Origin: UBA5862 sp002408105
Lineage (GTDB): Bacteria; Pseudomonadota; Gammaproteobacteria; Pseudomonadales; UBA5862
DNA: 21,753 nt
NCBI GenBank assembly: GCA_034189125.1
Contig: JAXHVB010000143.1
Span: forward strand, 1-21,753
Direction of reading: 5' to 3'
Shown: one piece after another, positions 1 to 7,880 of the stretch
Layout of the letters: every line of letters begins with the position of its first letter
How positions within the stretch are numbered: position 1 is the stretch's first letter
Notes under the pieces: generated by a model
Told to the model about the DNA's origin: nothing
Databases searched by the model: none
Seen by the model: only the letters and a program-made list of their open reading frames with translations
Translations under genes and position numbers: made by a program

Positions 1-217
1 TGCCGCGATGCCACAGGGTGCTGCGCTGGTCCATTGCGGGCGGTGGATTGCCCGCAGCCTTGGCATGGGTGACTCAGGTGACCGTTGGGTGCCACCGCTG
101 ACCGCGTCTGCCTGGGAGCAGCTGCAGATCCTGCCGAGCGCCATGCCCCGCATTGTGAAGGACCTAACCCTCCAATTGGCCGATATCGACCAAGTGCTAC
201 TGGGTCCACAACCGTGA
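1..217 (+). CDS. C-terminal fragment of a probable HDOD-domain protein
   Basis: The reading frame is open from base 2 to a TGA at 215-217, so only the last 71 residues or so of a larger protein are in the window. The visible part (LVHCGRWIARSLGMGDSGD, then VPPLTASAWEQL, then an amphipathic helix ending DIDQVLLGP) resembles the end of HDOD proteins, which finish with a residency/alanine-rich helix, a short PPL segment and a helix before the stop. HDOD proteins are HD-like signalling scaffolds, often encoded beside cyclic-di-GMP genes. The TGA overlaps the GTG start of the next gene (GTGA, 214-217), which indicates translational coupling. The ATG at 8 lies inside the fragment and is unlikely to be the true start. 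The family call is by recall of pattern and is moderate. Confidence 0.5.
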   Translation, partial: AAMPQGAALVHCGRWIARSLGMGDSGDRWVPPLTASAWEQLQILPSAMPRIVKDLTLQLADIDQVLLGPQP

Positions 218-2220
218 CCTCGTCGCGACCATCCGTCGGAGTCGACGACCGCAGCCACCTGCGCTCGCGGGTTGAATTTCTTGAAGAACTCAATCGCTGG
301 CACACCCACGAGCTCGAGTCTCTCGCCAGCTTGGGTGCGTCCTACCAGCGCTGCCCCCCTTCGAGCGATGCCGCCGCGCTCGTCGAACTGACGCTGCCGT
401 ACCTGCAACGAATCGCTGCGTTCAATTCCATCGGGGTGCTGCTGACCACGGAAGACCAGCTCGCCTTCGAACTCAGCCTCTGCGATCCCCCCCACAGGTC
501 CATGCAGGTGCGCAAGGACCGCGATGCCCTGATCGAGTCCGGTCGTTTTGCGTGGGCACTCAAACAAGCAACTCCTGTGCTGGACGCCATCGGGGATCGG
601 GTCCGGGTCTTGGCTCGAATTGCTGTCGGCAAGGAAGTCCTGGGCATGCTGGTGGCAGAGGTCACCAGCGCCGAGTTGCTGCCGAAGCGGGCGCAACGGC
701 TGCTGAGCGCAATGTTGAGTCAACTCGCCTATGCCATTCACAACAGCGCCTTGTATCAGCGCTTGGAGGAGCAGAACCGCTACTTAGAGGGGATGCTGGA
801 ACAACGCAACCAGCAATTGCACCATGCGATCACCCACGATGTGCTAACCAACCTGCCCACCCGCAAACAGTTTCAGCACGAGATCCACCGCGACATCCTC
901 CGAAGCCAACGCCTCAACGGAGGTGTGGCGCTGATCCTTCTGGACCTCGACTACTTCAAGCGCGTCAACGAGAGTTTCGGCCACGCGGTCGGCGACCAGA
1001 TCCTTCAGAAAGTCGCCAGGCGGCTCACAGCCAACCTGCGCGATTACGACGCCCTGGCCCGTCTGGTCGGACACCAGGAACAATCGTGCGTGTGCCACCT
1101 GGGTGGCGATGAGTTCGGTGTGCTGTTGACCGACGAAGCGGCCGACCAGATGGAGCCGCTGCTCAACCGGCTGATCGCAGCGCTCGCCCACCCGGTGCGG
1201 GTCGCAGGGCATCGCATTTCACTGGGGTTCAGTGCCGGAATCGCGCGGTTTCCGCAAGACGCCGACAGCGCCGAGACGCTGCTGCAACACGCGGAGATCG
1301 CGCTGCACGAAGCGAAGCGGCAGGGGCGCAATCGACACCTCAGCTACCACCCCGCGATGAAAGCGCTGTCCCAAACCCAGATGTCCCTCGGCAGCAAACT
1401 CCATGAGGCCCTCGACCGCAACGAATTCAGCCTGGTCTTTCAACCCCAGCTCGACGTTCGCACGCACAACGTGATCGGCCTGGAGGCCCTGCTGCGCTGG
1501 ACTGACGAGCACGGCAACCGCGTTCCGCCCGATCACTTCGTGCCACTGGCGGAAGAAACCGGCCAAATCATTCCGATCGGCAACTGGGTCATCCGTGAAG
1601 TCTGCGCTGTCCAATCCCGTTTGATCGCGCAGGGCATCCAGATCCCGATCGCGATCAACATCTCAGCGGTTCAGTTCAGCCACCATGGGTTCACCGAGAA
1701 CCTCGTGAGCACCATGGAACTCCATCGGATTCCAGCGGAACTGATCGAGCTGGAGCTCACCGAGAGCGTGCTGGTTCGAAATGTTCAGCAGTCGCTGACG
1801 TTGCTTGCGGATCTCCGCAAGCGCGGGCTGCGCATCTCGGTGGATGATTTCGGTACCGGCTACTCTTCGTTGAGCTACCTACGACAGTTCAAGGTCGACA
1901 CACTCAAGATCGATCGGCTGTTCATGCAGGACGCGGACCGCGAGCCTGAAAGCGGCGCGATCGTCGCGGCCATCATCGCGATGGGCAGGAGTTTGGGGCT
2001 CAAACTGATTGCTGAGGGCGTCGAGCGCGGCGACCAGGTGCGTTTTCTGCGCGACCACGAGTGCTACGGCGTCCAAGGATTTTTCTACAGCGAACCCTTG
2101 GCGGAAGCCCAACTGTTTGCGTACCTCAACCAATACCGCATGGGTGAAGGGCATTCGACAGGGGATGGGATGCAACTGCCCTCACCCGGCAGTGGGGTTC
2201 CACTGTCCCCGCCCTGTTGA
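214..2220 (+). CDS. GGDEF-EAL bifunctional cyclic-di-GMP synthase/phosphodiesterase
   Basis: The protein has 668 residues from the GTG at 214, which overlaps the upstream TGA by four bases; earlier in-frame starts would run inside the upstream gene. Residues about 25-190 look like a GAF-type sensor fold, followed by a short coiled coil (about 180-205). The diguanylate cyclase domain carries an intact GGDEF at 297-301. The phosphodiesterase domain starts near residue 395 and has EALLRW (424-429), NISAVQF, ELTES, DDFGTGYSSL (544-553), the KIDR lysine, AEGVE and QGFFYSEPL, so all usual metal and catalytic positions seem present. There is no signal peptide and no membrane helix, so it should be cytoplasmic. 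About 12 residues are inserted between the ARL and GGDEF segments, so the usual RxxD inhibitory site is not at its normal spacing. It could act as synthase, phosphodiesterase or both. Confidence 0.93.
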   Translation: MTSSRPSVGVDDRSHLRSRVEFLEELNRWHTHELESLASLGASYQRCPPSSDAAALVELTLPYLQRIAAFNSIGVLLTTEDQLAFELSLCDPPHRSMQVRKDRDALIESGRFAWALKQATPVLDAIGDRVRVLARIAVGKEVLGMLVAEVTSAELLPKRAQRLLSAMLSQLAYAIHNSALYQRLEEQNRYLEGMLEQRNQQLHHAITHDVLTNLPTRKQFQHEIHRDILRSQRLNGGVALILLDLDYFKRVNESFGHAVGDQILQKVARRLTANLRDYDALARLVGHQEQSCVCHLGGDEFGVLLTDEAADQMEPLLNRLIAALAHPVRVAGHRISLGFSAGIARFPQDADSAETLLQHAEIALHEAKRQGRNRHLSYHPAMKALSQTQMSLGSKLHEALDRNEFSLVFQPQLDVRTHNVIGLEALLRWTDEHGNRVPPDHFVPLAEETGQIIPIGNWVIREVCAVQSRLIAQGIQIPIAINISAVQFSHHGFTENLVSTMELHRIPAELIELELTESVLVRNVQQSLTLLADLRKRGLRISVDDFGTGYSSLSYLRQFKVDTLKIDRLFMQDADREPESGAIVAAIIAMGRSLGLKLIAEGVERGDQVRFLRDHECYGVQGFFYSEPLAEAQLFAYLNQYRMGEGHSTGDGMQLPSPGSGVPLSPPC

Positions 2221-2242
2221 CCGGGCCGGCCGCCACCCAGCT

Positions 2243-3376
2243 TTAGCCGCCCACAAAGCTGATCATCACACCTGCCGCGACCGCAGAGCCAATGACGCCC
2301 GCGACGTTAGGCCCCATGGCGTGCATGAGCAAAAAGTTGTGGGGGTTGGACTCCAATCCCACCTTGTTGGCGACGCGGGCGGCCATCGGCACCGCCGAGA
2401 CCCCGGCCGCGCCAATCAGCGGGTTGATCGGCTCTTTGCTGAGGCGGTTCATCAGCTTGGCCATCACCACTCCGCTTGCGGTGCCAATGCTGAAGGCAAC
2501 CATTCCCAACACCAGGATTCCCAAGGTCTGTACATCCAGGAACTGGTCTGCCTGGAGCTTAGAGCCCACCGCGAGACCAAGAAAAATCGTCACGATGTTG
2601 ATCAAGGCGTTCTGGGTGGTGTTGCTCAGCCGTTCGACCACTCCGCATTCACGCATCAGGTTGCCAAAACAAAACATCCCAAGTAGAGGCGCGGCGCTTG
2701 GAAGCAACAGCGCCACCATCAGCAGCAACAACAGTGGAAAGACGATTTTTTCGCCCTTGGATACGTGGCGCAATTGCCTCATCTCGATGCGGCGCTCCTC
2801 CTCACTCGTCAGCAAACGCATGATCGGTGGCTGAATCAGCGGCACCAGCGCCATGTAGGAGTAGGCGGCCACTGCGATGGCGCCAAGGAGTTCCGGCGCC
2901 AATATGCTCGACACATAGATCGCCGTCGGTCCATCGGCGCCGCCAATGATGCCAATCGCTGCCGCCTGGGCCAGGCTGAACTCCATGAACCCGCCATAGG
3001 TCAAGGCGATCGCACCAACGACCGTTGCAAAGATACCGAACTGCGCCGCAGCGCCAAGAAACAGTGTTTTGGGGTTCGCAAGGAGAGCGCCGAAATCCGT
3101 CATGGCGCCAACCCCCATGAAGATGATCAGCGGAAACGCGCCGCTGTCGATGCCGACTTCATAGAACAAATGCAGGATGCCATCGCCCACCGCAAGCCCC
3201 GCCCCTGGAATGTTGGCCAGGATGCCGCCGAAACCAATCGGCACCAGCAGCAACGGCTCGAATTCCTTGGCGATCGCCAAGTAAAGCAGGGCCAGGCCCA
3301 CGGCGATCATGACCGCCTCTCCAGGGGTCATGAGGTACAGGCCAGATTCGCCGGCCAGCTTGAGCATTGATTCCAT
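2243..3376 (-). CDS. oadB: Oxaloacetate decarboxylase, beta subunit (Na+ pump channel)
   Basis: This 377-residue, strongly hydrophobic protein has about nine or more membrane segments. It carries the hallmark GGADGPTAIYVSS stretch; the aspartate of this region is needed for Na+ transport in the family. The subunit performs the carboxybiotin decarboxylation step and moves Na+ outward across the inner membrane. The length fits the short form of the family (about 375-380). It is the last gene of a minus-strand oadG-oadA-oadB operon and starts 9 bp after the oadA stop. Its stop lies only 22 bp from the stop of the convergent GGDEF-EAL gene, with no obvious terminator between them. The related beta subunits of methylmalonyl-CoA or glutaconyl-CoA decarboxylases are alternatives; the neighbouring alpha subunit favours oxaloacetate or pyruvate-type chemistry. 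Confidence 0.95.
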   Translation of the reverse strand: MESMLKLAGESGLYLMTPGEAVMIAVGLALLYLAIAKEFEPLLLVPIGFGGILANIPGAGLAVGDGILHLFYEVGIDSGAFPLIIFMGVGAMTDFGALLANPKTLFLGAAAQFGIFATVVGAIALTYGGFMEFSLAQAAAIGIIGGADGPTAIYVSSILAPELLGAIAVAAYSYMALVPLIQPPIMRLLTSEEERRIEMRQLRHVSKGEKIVFPLLLLLMVALLLPSAAPLLGMFCFGNLMRECGVVERLSNTTQNALINIVTIFLGLAVGSKLQADQFLDVQTLGILVLGMVAFSIGTASGVVMAKLMNRLSKEPINPLIGAAGVSAVPMAARVANKVGLESNPHNFLLMHAMGPNVAGVIGSAVAAGVMISFVGG

Positions 3377-3385
3377 GACAGGTAC

Positions 3386-5170
3386 CTACGCGAGGGTCAA
3401 CAGACTTTGACCGACGCTGACCGAGTCGCCAGCAGAAACCTGGATGCCGGCGACCGTTCCACCTTGGGGGGCACGCACCTCGGTTTCCATTTTCATGGCC
3501 TCAAGAATCAGCACCACGTCGCCTGCGGCAACCGCACTGCCAGGCGAAACCAGCACCTTGACGATGTTGCCAGCGAGCGGGGCCTTCACCGTAATCGCAT
3601 CACCAGACGCCGATGGGGCAGCTGGGGCGCTGGGGGCCGCCGTTGGCGTCACCGCTTGGACATCGCCACCTTCGCTGACCTCCACCACGTGGTCACGCCC
3701 ATTCACCCGAACGGTGTAGACCACGGTGCCGGTCGGGGCGACAGCGGGCTGTGCCGGAGCGGACTGTTTGGGCTCTCCGGTTGGCACTGCTTCAAAGGCA
3801 GCAGGGTTGCCGCGGTTCTTGATGAACTTCAAGCCGACTTGAGGGAACAGTGCATAGGTCAACACGTCGTCAACCCGATCGTCAGCCAACTTCAGGCCAT
3901 GCTCTGCAACCAAGGCATCCAACTCATCCGAGAGGTCGCCCATCTCTGGGGCAAGCCGATCCGCCGGACGACCGGTGATGACTTCGCCGCCTTCGGCCAG
4001 GACACGCGCTTGCAGCTCGGTGTCCACAGGTGCCGGGGTCGCGCCGTACTCGCCCTTGAGTACGCCGGCCGTTTCTCGGGAAATGCTCTTGTAGCGTTCT
4101 CCGGTCATGACGTTGAGGACCGCCTGGGTCCCCACGATCTGTGAGGTGGGGGTCACCAACGGAATGAAGCCAAGGTCCTTGCGCACCTTCGGAATCTCCC
4201 CAAGCACAGCGTCGAGCTGGTCGGCGGCGCCCTGCTCCTTGAGCTGGTTCTCGAGGTTCGTGAGCATGCCGCCAGGCACCTGAGCGACCAGAATGCGTGA
4301 ATCCACACCCCGCAGTGCCCCTTCGAAGGCGGCGTATTTCTTCCGTACCTCGCGGAAATACGCGGCGATGCGCTCGAGCCGGTTCAGGTCCAGCCCTGTG
4401 GTCCGGTCGGTGTCTTCCAAAATTGCCACCACCGTCTCGGTCGGCGAATGCCCGTAGGTCATGCTCATTGAGGAAATCGCGGTATCGACGTTGTCGATCC
4501 CGGCTTCCACCGCCTTCAGGATGGTGGCAGTCGACATCCCGGTGGTGGCATGGGATTGCATGTGGATTGGAATGCTCAGTGCGGCCTTGAGTCGACCCAC
4601 AAGCTCACCGGCGACATAGGGCTTTAACAAGCCTGCCATGTCCTTGATGCACAGCGAATGTGCGCCCATATCCTCGATTTCCTTCGCCAGGCTGACCCAG
4701 GAATCAATCGTGTGGACCGGGCTGACCGTATACGAAATGGTGCCCTGGGCGTGTCTGTCTTGCTTGATGACGGCCTGGATTGCAGTCTGCAGGTTGCGCG
4801 GGTCGTTCATGGCGTCGAACACGCGAAATACATCCACGCCGTTGTACGCGGCCCGCTCGACAAACTTTTCCACCACGTCGTCCGCGTAGTGGCGGTATCC
4901 AAGCAAATTCTGGCCACGCAGCAACATCTGCTGCGGTGTGTTCGGCATGGCCTTTTTGAGTGCTCGAATCCGCTCCCAGGGGTCTTCTCCCAAATACCGG
5001 ATGCAGGCATCAAAGGTCGCCCCACCCCAGGATTCCAATGACCAGAATCCGACTTGGTCCAGTTCGGACGCAATCGGCAGCATGTCATCGAGTCGCATGC
5101 GGGTCGCAAGCAGGGATTGGTGGGCATCGCGGAGCACCACATCGGTGATGCCAAGAGGGGCCTTGGTCAT
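3386..5170 (-). CDS. oadA: Oxaloacetate decarboxylase, alpha subunit (biotin-carrying carboxyltransferase)
   Basis: The protein has 594 residues. The N-terminal TIM-barrel carboxyltransferase starts ITDVVLRDAHQSLLATRMR, the metal- and substrate-binding signature of the pyruvate carboxylase/OadA family. The conserved middle domain follows (about 300-465), then an Ala/Pro-rich linker (about 470-525), and a biotinyl domain ends the protein with the EAMKMET motif; the biotinylated lysine is about residue 560. The enzyme transfers the carboxyl group of oxaloacetate to biotin at the cytoplasmic face, and OadB then releases it. The ATG at 5168-5170 has an AAGG ribosome site about 9 nt upstream. The preceding oadG stop is 66 bp away, consistent with one transcript. 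Pyruvate carboxylase subunit B has a similar plan, but the flanking beta and gamma genes settle the call. Confidence 0.96.
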   Translation of the reverse strand: MTKAPLGITDVVLRDAHQSLLATRMRLDDMLPIASELDQVGFWSLESWGGATFDACIRYLGEDPWERIRALKKAMPNTPQQMLLRGQNLLGYRHYADDVVEKFVERAAYNGVDVFRVFDAMNDPRNLQTAIQAVIKQDRHAQGTISYTVSPVHTIDSWVSLAKEIEDMGAHSLCIKDMAGLLKPYVAGELVGRLKAALSIPIHMQSHATTGMSTATILKAVEAGIDNVDTAISSMSMTYGHSPTETVVAILEDTDRTTGLDLNRLERIAAYFREVRKKYAAFEGALRGVDSRILVAQVPGGMLTNLENQLKEQGAADQLDAVLGEIPKVRKDLGFIPLVTPTSQIVGTQAVLNVMTGERYKSISRETAGVLKGEYGATPAPVDTELQARVLAEGGEVITGRPADRLAPEMGDLSDELDALVAEHGLKLADDRVDDVLTYALFPQVGLKFIKNRGNPAAFEAVPTGEPKQSAPAQPAVAPTGTVVYTVRVNGRDHVVEVSEGGDVQAVTPTAAPSAPAAPSASGDAITVKAPLAGNIVKVLVSPGSAVAAGDVVLILEAMKMETEVRAPQGGTVAGIQVSAGDSVSVGQSLLTLA

Positions 5171-5236
5171 GGAAGCGGGACCTTAGTCGTCGTTGGTGAG
5201 CACCAAAGGTCCTGGCACTCAGCGTGTATCCGCTCG

Positions 5237-5485
5237 CTACTTGTGGCGCGAACGGTGCCTGTGGATCGCCGCGGTGATGGCCGCGAGGATCTCTGAATCC
5301 AGTATTTTTGAATGCGCTGTGGAGTCCGGATCAGCAGAGGGCCCAGGGGCAGCCTCCGGCGCGATACGCCCCACCGCCAGGGACATCAATCGGGTGGCAA
5401 ACACCAAGGCGGTCAGAAAGACAAAGACAGTCCCCATGCCGAGCAGCATGAGGGTGAGTCCTGATGAGGCAAGAGATTCTGGCAT
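5237..5485 (-). CDS. oadG: Oxaloacetate decarboxylase, gamma subunit (OadG family)
   Basis: A small protein of 82 residues with one N-terminal membrane helix (about residues 9-38, rich in L, V, F and A, including GMGTVFVFLTALVF), followed by a short polar Pro/Ala/Ser-rich region and a His/Arg-rich end (IHRHRSRHK). This matches the OadG plan: one helix anchors the subunit beside OadB, and the cytoplasmic tail binds OadA and often Zn2+. I chose the ATG at 5483-5485 because GGGGA lies just upstream and because homologues begin right before the helix; the frame stays open to 5728, but that extension looks like untranslated leader. It is the first gene of the oad operon. The C-terminal His cluster is a plausible metal site, by family knowledge. 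Confidence 0.9.
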   Translation of the reverse strand: MPESLASSGLTLMLLGMGTVFVFLTALVFATRLMSLAVGRIAPEAAPGPSADPDSTAHSKILDSEILAAITAAIHRHRSRHK

Positions 5486-5563
5486 GTTGTCCCCGTCGAT
5501 GCCGCAGCACAACGCAACCTGGTGGAATGGCTCGGCTTCTTCGGCCCTGACGGACCAAAAAAA

Positions 5564-5599
5564 CCGCGACAATCTACCGCCTTCCGGTGGGCCGATCAA
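5564..5599 (-). promoter_or_regulatory. Candidate sigma-70 promoter of the oadGAB operon
   Basis: On the minus strand a TTGATC box (5599-5594) and a TAGATT box (5576-5571) are exactly 17 bp apart. Each matches the sigma-70 consensus at 4 of 6 positions. The expected start is near 5564, about 80 nt before the oadG ATG. The predicted start is followed at once by seven T residues (5563-5557), then by a small GGTCC/GGGCC hairpin. Prediction by eye only. Confidence 0.45.
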
Positions 5600-5717
5600 G
5601 CCGAAAAAGGCTTTGGCGTCATGGCGATAGCGCCCACGTAGGCAAGCTTCAGAGACACCCCAACGGACCGGCGGATCCTGTAATTTCGCTACAGAAAAAC
5701 CAGAATCAATCGAGTTT

Positions 5718-5736
5718 GTTATTGACAACCATTCGC
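5718..5736 (+). promoter_or_regulatory. Candidate Fur box over the bfd promoter
   Basis: The 19 bases GTTATTGACAACCATTCGC match the classical Fur consensus (GATAATGATAATCATTATC) at 13 of 19 positions by my count, and they cover the -35 hexamer of the bfd promoter. bfd is a known Fur-repressed gene in other proteobacteria, so position and target agree. The match is imperfect and has not been scored against background. Confidence 0.5.
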
Positions 5737-5751
5737 GTTCGCACCCATAAT
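5722..5751 (+). promoter_or_regulatory. Sigma-70 promoter of bfd
   Basis: A perfect TTGACA (5722-5727) and CATAAT (5746-5751) are separated by 18 bp, followed by a short leader and the AGGAGA ribosome site (5764-5769) of bfd. This is the strongest promoter-like sequence in the window. It lies back to back with the oad promoter. Confidence 0.75.
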
Positions 5752-5775
5752 TCGAACACGATCAGGAGAACAACC

Positions 5776-6006
5776 ATGTACGTGTGCCTCTGCAAGGGCG
5801 TAACCGATCGGGACGTCCAAACCGCCATCAAAGCCGGCGCTCGAAACCTGCGCGACCTCAGTGTGCAGCTCGGCATCGCGCGCGACTGTGGTCAATGCGC
5901 CAGGGTCAGCAAACAGCTGCTTCGAGAAGCACAGCCACACACCGCATCGCCCATCCGGGTCTGGATCCCCGCCGCCGGAGGCAGCGCGCCCGCCGCATCG
6001 GCATAG
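5776..6006 (+). CDS. bfd: Bacterioferritin-associated ferredoxin
   Basis: The 76-residue protein begins MYVCLCKGVTDRDV and has the BFD-type [2Fe-2S] cysteines at C4, C6, C38 and C41 (the last two in DCGQC), at the spacing known for Bfd. Bfd docks on bacterioferritin and passes electrons to the heme so that stored ferric iron is released as ferrous iron. The ATG at 5776 has AGGAGA 6 nt upstream. The last 20 residues or so (Ala/Pro/Gly-rich) extend beyond the usual core of about 64 residues. It is followed by bfr, its partner, after 144 bp. A strong promoter with a Fur-box-like overlap suggests induction when iron is low. Confidence 0.95.
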   Translation: MYVCLCKGVTDRDVQTAIKAGARNLRDLSVQLGIARDCGQCARVSKQLLREAQPHTASPIRVWIPAAGGSAPAASA

Positions 6007-6043
6007 CCACTTCCTGCGAACAACCACTGCCCCGCCACCGACT

Positions 6044-6073
6044 TTGCACAACCCCGCCCGCTTGGCCTAGAGT
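6044..6073 (+). promoter_or_regulatory. Weak candidate promoter for bfr
   Basis: TTGCAC (6044-6049) and TAGAGT (6068-6073) are 18 bp apart in the bfd-bfr gap. Both hexamers are imperfect. It could give bfr expression independent of the bfd promoter, which would make sense because Bfr is usually needed when iron is plentiful. Confidence 0.25.
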
Positions 6074-6150
6074 AGCCACTTCGCTGTGTGCCTAGACTCC
6101 ACGCGGGCCACTGCATCCATACCTTCTTCAGCATTCAAGGAGCGCGCCAA

Positions 6151-6615
6151 ATGCAAGGCGACGTTAAGGTCTTGGACTACTTGAACCAAGCCCTCGGCAA
6201 CGAGTTGATCGCGATCAACCAGTACTTTCTTCATTCCCGAATGCTCAACGACTGGGCCTTGCCCAAGCTTGGCGAGAAGGAATACGAAGAATCCATCGAC
6301 GAGATGAAACACGCCGACCGGTTGATCGAGCGCATTTTATTTCTTGATGGAGTACCGAACCTCCAGAAGCTGGGCAAGCTGCGCATCGGCGAGACCGTCC
6401 GAGAAATCCTCGAATGCGATCTCGCGCTCGAACAGGATGCCCTGCCCACGTTGCGCGACGGCATCGAATACTGCGAGCAAGTCCGCGACTATGTATCACG
6501 GGAACTGCTCGTTGAAATTTTAGAAAGCGAAGAGGAACACATCGACTGGCTGGAGAGCCAGCTCGCACTCTTTGACCGGGTCGGCGAACACAACTACCTT
6601 CAGTCGCAAATCTGA
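6151..6615 (+). CDS. bfr: Bacterioferritin (heme-containing iron-storage ferritin)
   Basis: The 154-residue protein is a four-helix ferritin of normal Bfr length. All six ferroxidase ligands are at the classical numbers: E18, E51, H54, E94, E127 and H130. The heme ligand M52 is also present, so this should be an active heme-binding, iron-oxidising subunit of the 24-mer shell. I chose the ATG at 6151 because AAGGAG (6137-6142) lies 8 nt upstream and the N-terminus MQGDVKVLDYLNQALGNEL aligns with known Bfr; an earlier in-frame start at 6088 adds sequence unlike the family. It lies between bfd and the hmuUV heme transporter genes, forming an iron storage and uptake block. Confidence 0.97.
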   Translation: MQGDVKVLDYLNQALGNELIAINQYFLHSRMLNDWALPKLGEKEYEESIDEMKHADRLIERILFLDGVPNLQKLGKLRIGETVREILECDLALEQDALPTLRDGIEYCEQVRDYVSRELLVEILESEEEHIDWLESQLALFDRVGEHNYLQSQI

Positions 6616-6626
6616 CCGGACTCCAC

Positions 6627-6660
6627 CTGCGCAGCTCCAAATCCAGGAAGCTGAACGCAG
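6627..6660 (+). other. Hairpin between bfr and hmuU
   Basis: CTGCGCAGCT (6627-6636) can pair with AGCTG (6649-6653) and CGCAG (6656-6660), giving a 10-bp stem with a 2-nt bulge and a 12-nt loop. It starts 12 nt after the bfr stop. No T-run follows, so it is more likely an mRNA-stabilising or processing hairpin than an intrinsic terminator. Confidence 0.35.
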
Positions 6661-6734
6661 CTTAAGCGACTGATGGCGCAGCCCCTGTGTAGACGTCCCC
6701 GTCCCCTGCGCCTCGCTGCCCATGGCCATCGCCT

Positions 6735-7880
6735 TTGAATCCGCCGAGCCACCAACAAACTGCACCACAGCCTCGCCAGCCAAGCACCGGGCACCTCGGC
6801 GACATCGCCAGCAGTTCCCCTTCCGCCCGCGCCACCCTGAAGCTCGGGCCGCGCCTACCAGAAACCATTGGCTGGGCATTGGCGTGCGCCGCTTTGGCTG
6901 CCCTTGCACTCACCGCCGTGAGTCAGGGCGCCGTCGATGTCCCTGTCCCACACATTGCCGCCATGGCGGGGCACGCGCTCGGCATGACGGATCCGCAGTT
7001 CTCGCCGCAGGAATGGACCATTGTGGTGCAATTGCGCCTGCCGCGGGTAATTGCGGCGCTCTTGATCGGCGCCAGCCTCGGTGTCGCCGGTGCCGTTCTG
7101 CAGGGGTTGTTCCGCAACCCCCTCGCCGACCCTCAGCTGATCGGCATCTCCGGTGGCGCTGCACTCGGTGCTGCGGCGGTGATTTTGTTCGGTTCCGGCC
7201 TGCCGTTTTTAAGTGCTGCTCAGCTCCCCTGGCTGCAGCCGCTGGCCGCGTTCGCCGGCGCCGCCATCGCGGTCTGGTTCATTTACCGCCTGGCGACCAC
7301 GGCTGGCTTGACGTCGATCGCGACACTGCTGCTCGCCGGCATCGCGATCAATACCTTCTCCGGTGCAGCGCTTGGACTCTTCGTCACCGTCAGCGAACCC
7401 CATCAACTCAAGGATTTCTCATTTTGGGCCCTCGGCAGCCTCGCCCACATCGACCACCAACTGCTGTGGGTTGTGGCCCCGATGGTGACGTTGCCGCTGC
7501 TGCTGCTGCTGCGTTTGGGCGATGCGCTGGACGCCCTGCTCCTCGGAGAGGCGGAAGCGGCCTTCCTCGGCATCGATGTCGAATCCGTCAAACGGCGAAC
7601 GATCCTGCTGGTGGCGATGGCGGTCGGCGCCGGGGTGGCGCTGGCCGGGGTGATCGGCTTCTTGGGGTTGATGGTGCCGCACCTGGTTCGCCTGCTCGTC
7701 GGCACCAGTCACCGGCTGCTGCTGCCCGCATCGGCATGCCTCGGCGCGGCCATGTTGGTGGCAGCCGACCTGATCGCCCGCACGGCCTCGGCGCCACTGG
7801 AGTTGCCCGTCGGGATCTTTACCGCAGCGGTCGGTACGCCTTTCTTCGTCTGGCTTTTGAAACGCCGGCCCCATGGCTGA
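6735..7880 (+). CDS. hmuU: FecCD-family ABC transporter permease, heme type
   Basis: The protein has up to 381 residues and about ten membrane helices. It carries the FecCD/BtuC signature GASLGVAGAVLQGLFRN followed by PLADPQLIGISGGAALGA, and the coupling-helix region EAEAAFLGIDVESVKRR. It should form the inner-membrane channel of an importer for heme (or siderophore or cobalamin), powered by the next gene product. The start is uncertain. The frame opens at a stop at 6690 and holds no ATG before the first helix; the TTG at 6735 is the best candidate but has no clear ribosome site, and the first 38 residues or so are polar and low in complexity. The gene ends 8 bp inside hmuV, so the two are coupled. 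No substrate-binding protein (hmuT) or TonB receptor is in the window. Confidence 0.88.
   Translation: MNPPSHQQTAPQPRQPSTGHLGDIASSSPSARATLKLGPRLPETIGWALACAALAALALTAVSQGAVDVPVPHIAAMAGHALGMTDPQFSPQEWTIVVQLRLPRVIAALLIGASLGVAGAVLQGLFRNPLADPQLIGISGGAALGAAAVILFGSGLPFLSAAQLPWLQPLAAFAGAAIAVWFIYRLATTAGLTSIATLLLAGIAINTFSGAALGLFVTVSEPHQLKDFSFWALGSLAHIDHQLLWVVAPMVTLPLLLLLRLGDALDALLLGEAEAAFLGIDVESVKRRTILLVAMAVGAGVALAGVIGFLGLMVPHLVRLLVGTSHRLLLPASACLGAAMLVAADLIARTASAPLELPVGIFTAAVGTPFFVWLLKRRPHG

Noticed and set aside
3407..4144. Plus-strand frame opposite oadA, and similar ones opposite oadB (2009-2686, 2765-3370) and the acyl-CoA ligase (11190-11954)
   Set aside because: All are antisense shadows of conserved genes with biased composition and no recognisable domains.
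5678..5694. Small inverted repeat CTGTA/TACAG between oadG and bfd as a possible terminator
   Set aside because: Only a 5-bp stem with a 7-nt loop in an AT-rich promoter region; not distinguishable from chance.
5237..5728. Longer OadG reading frame starting at 5728
   Set aside because: The extra 81 residues have no resemblance to OadG, and the ATG at 5485 has its own ribosome site; the promoter predicted at 5571-5599 lies inside the extension.
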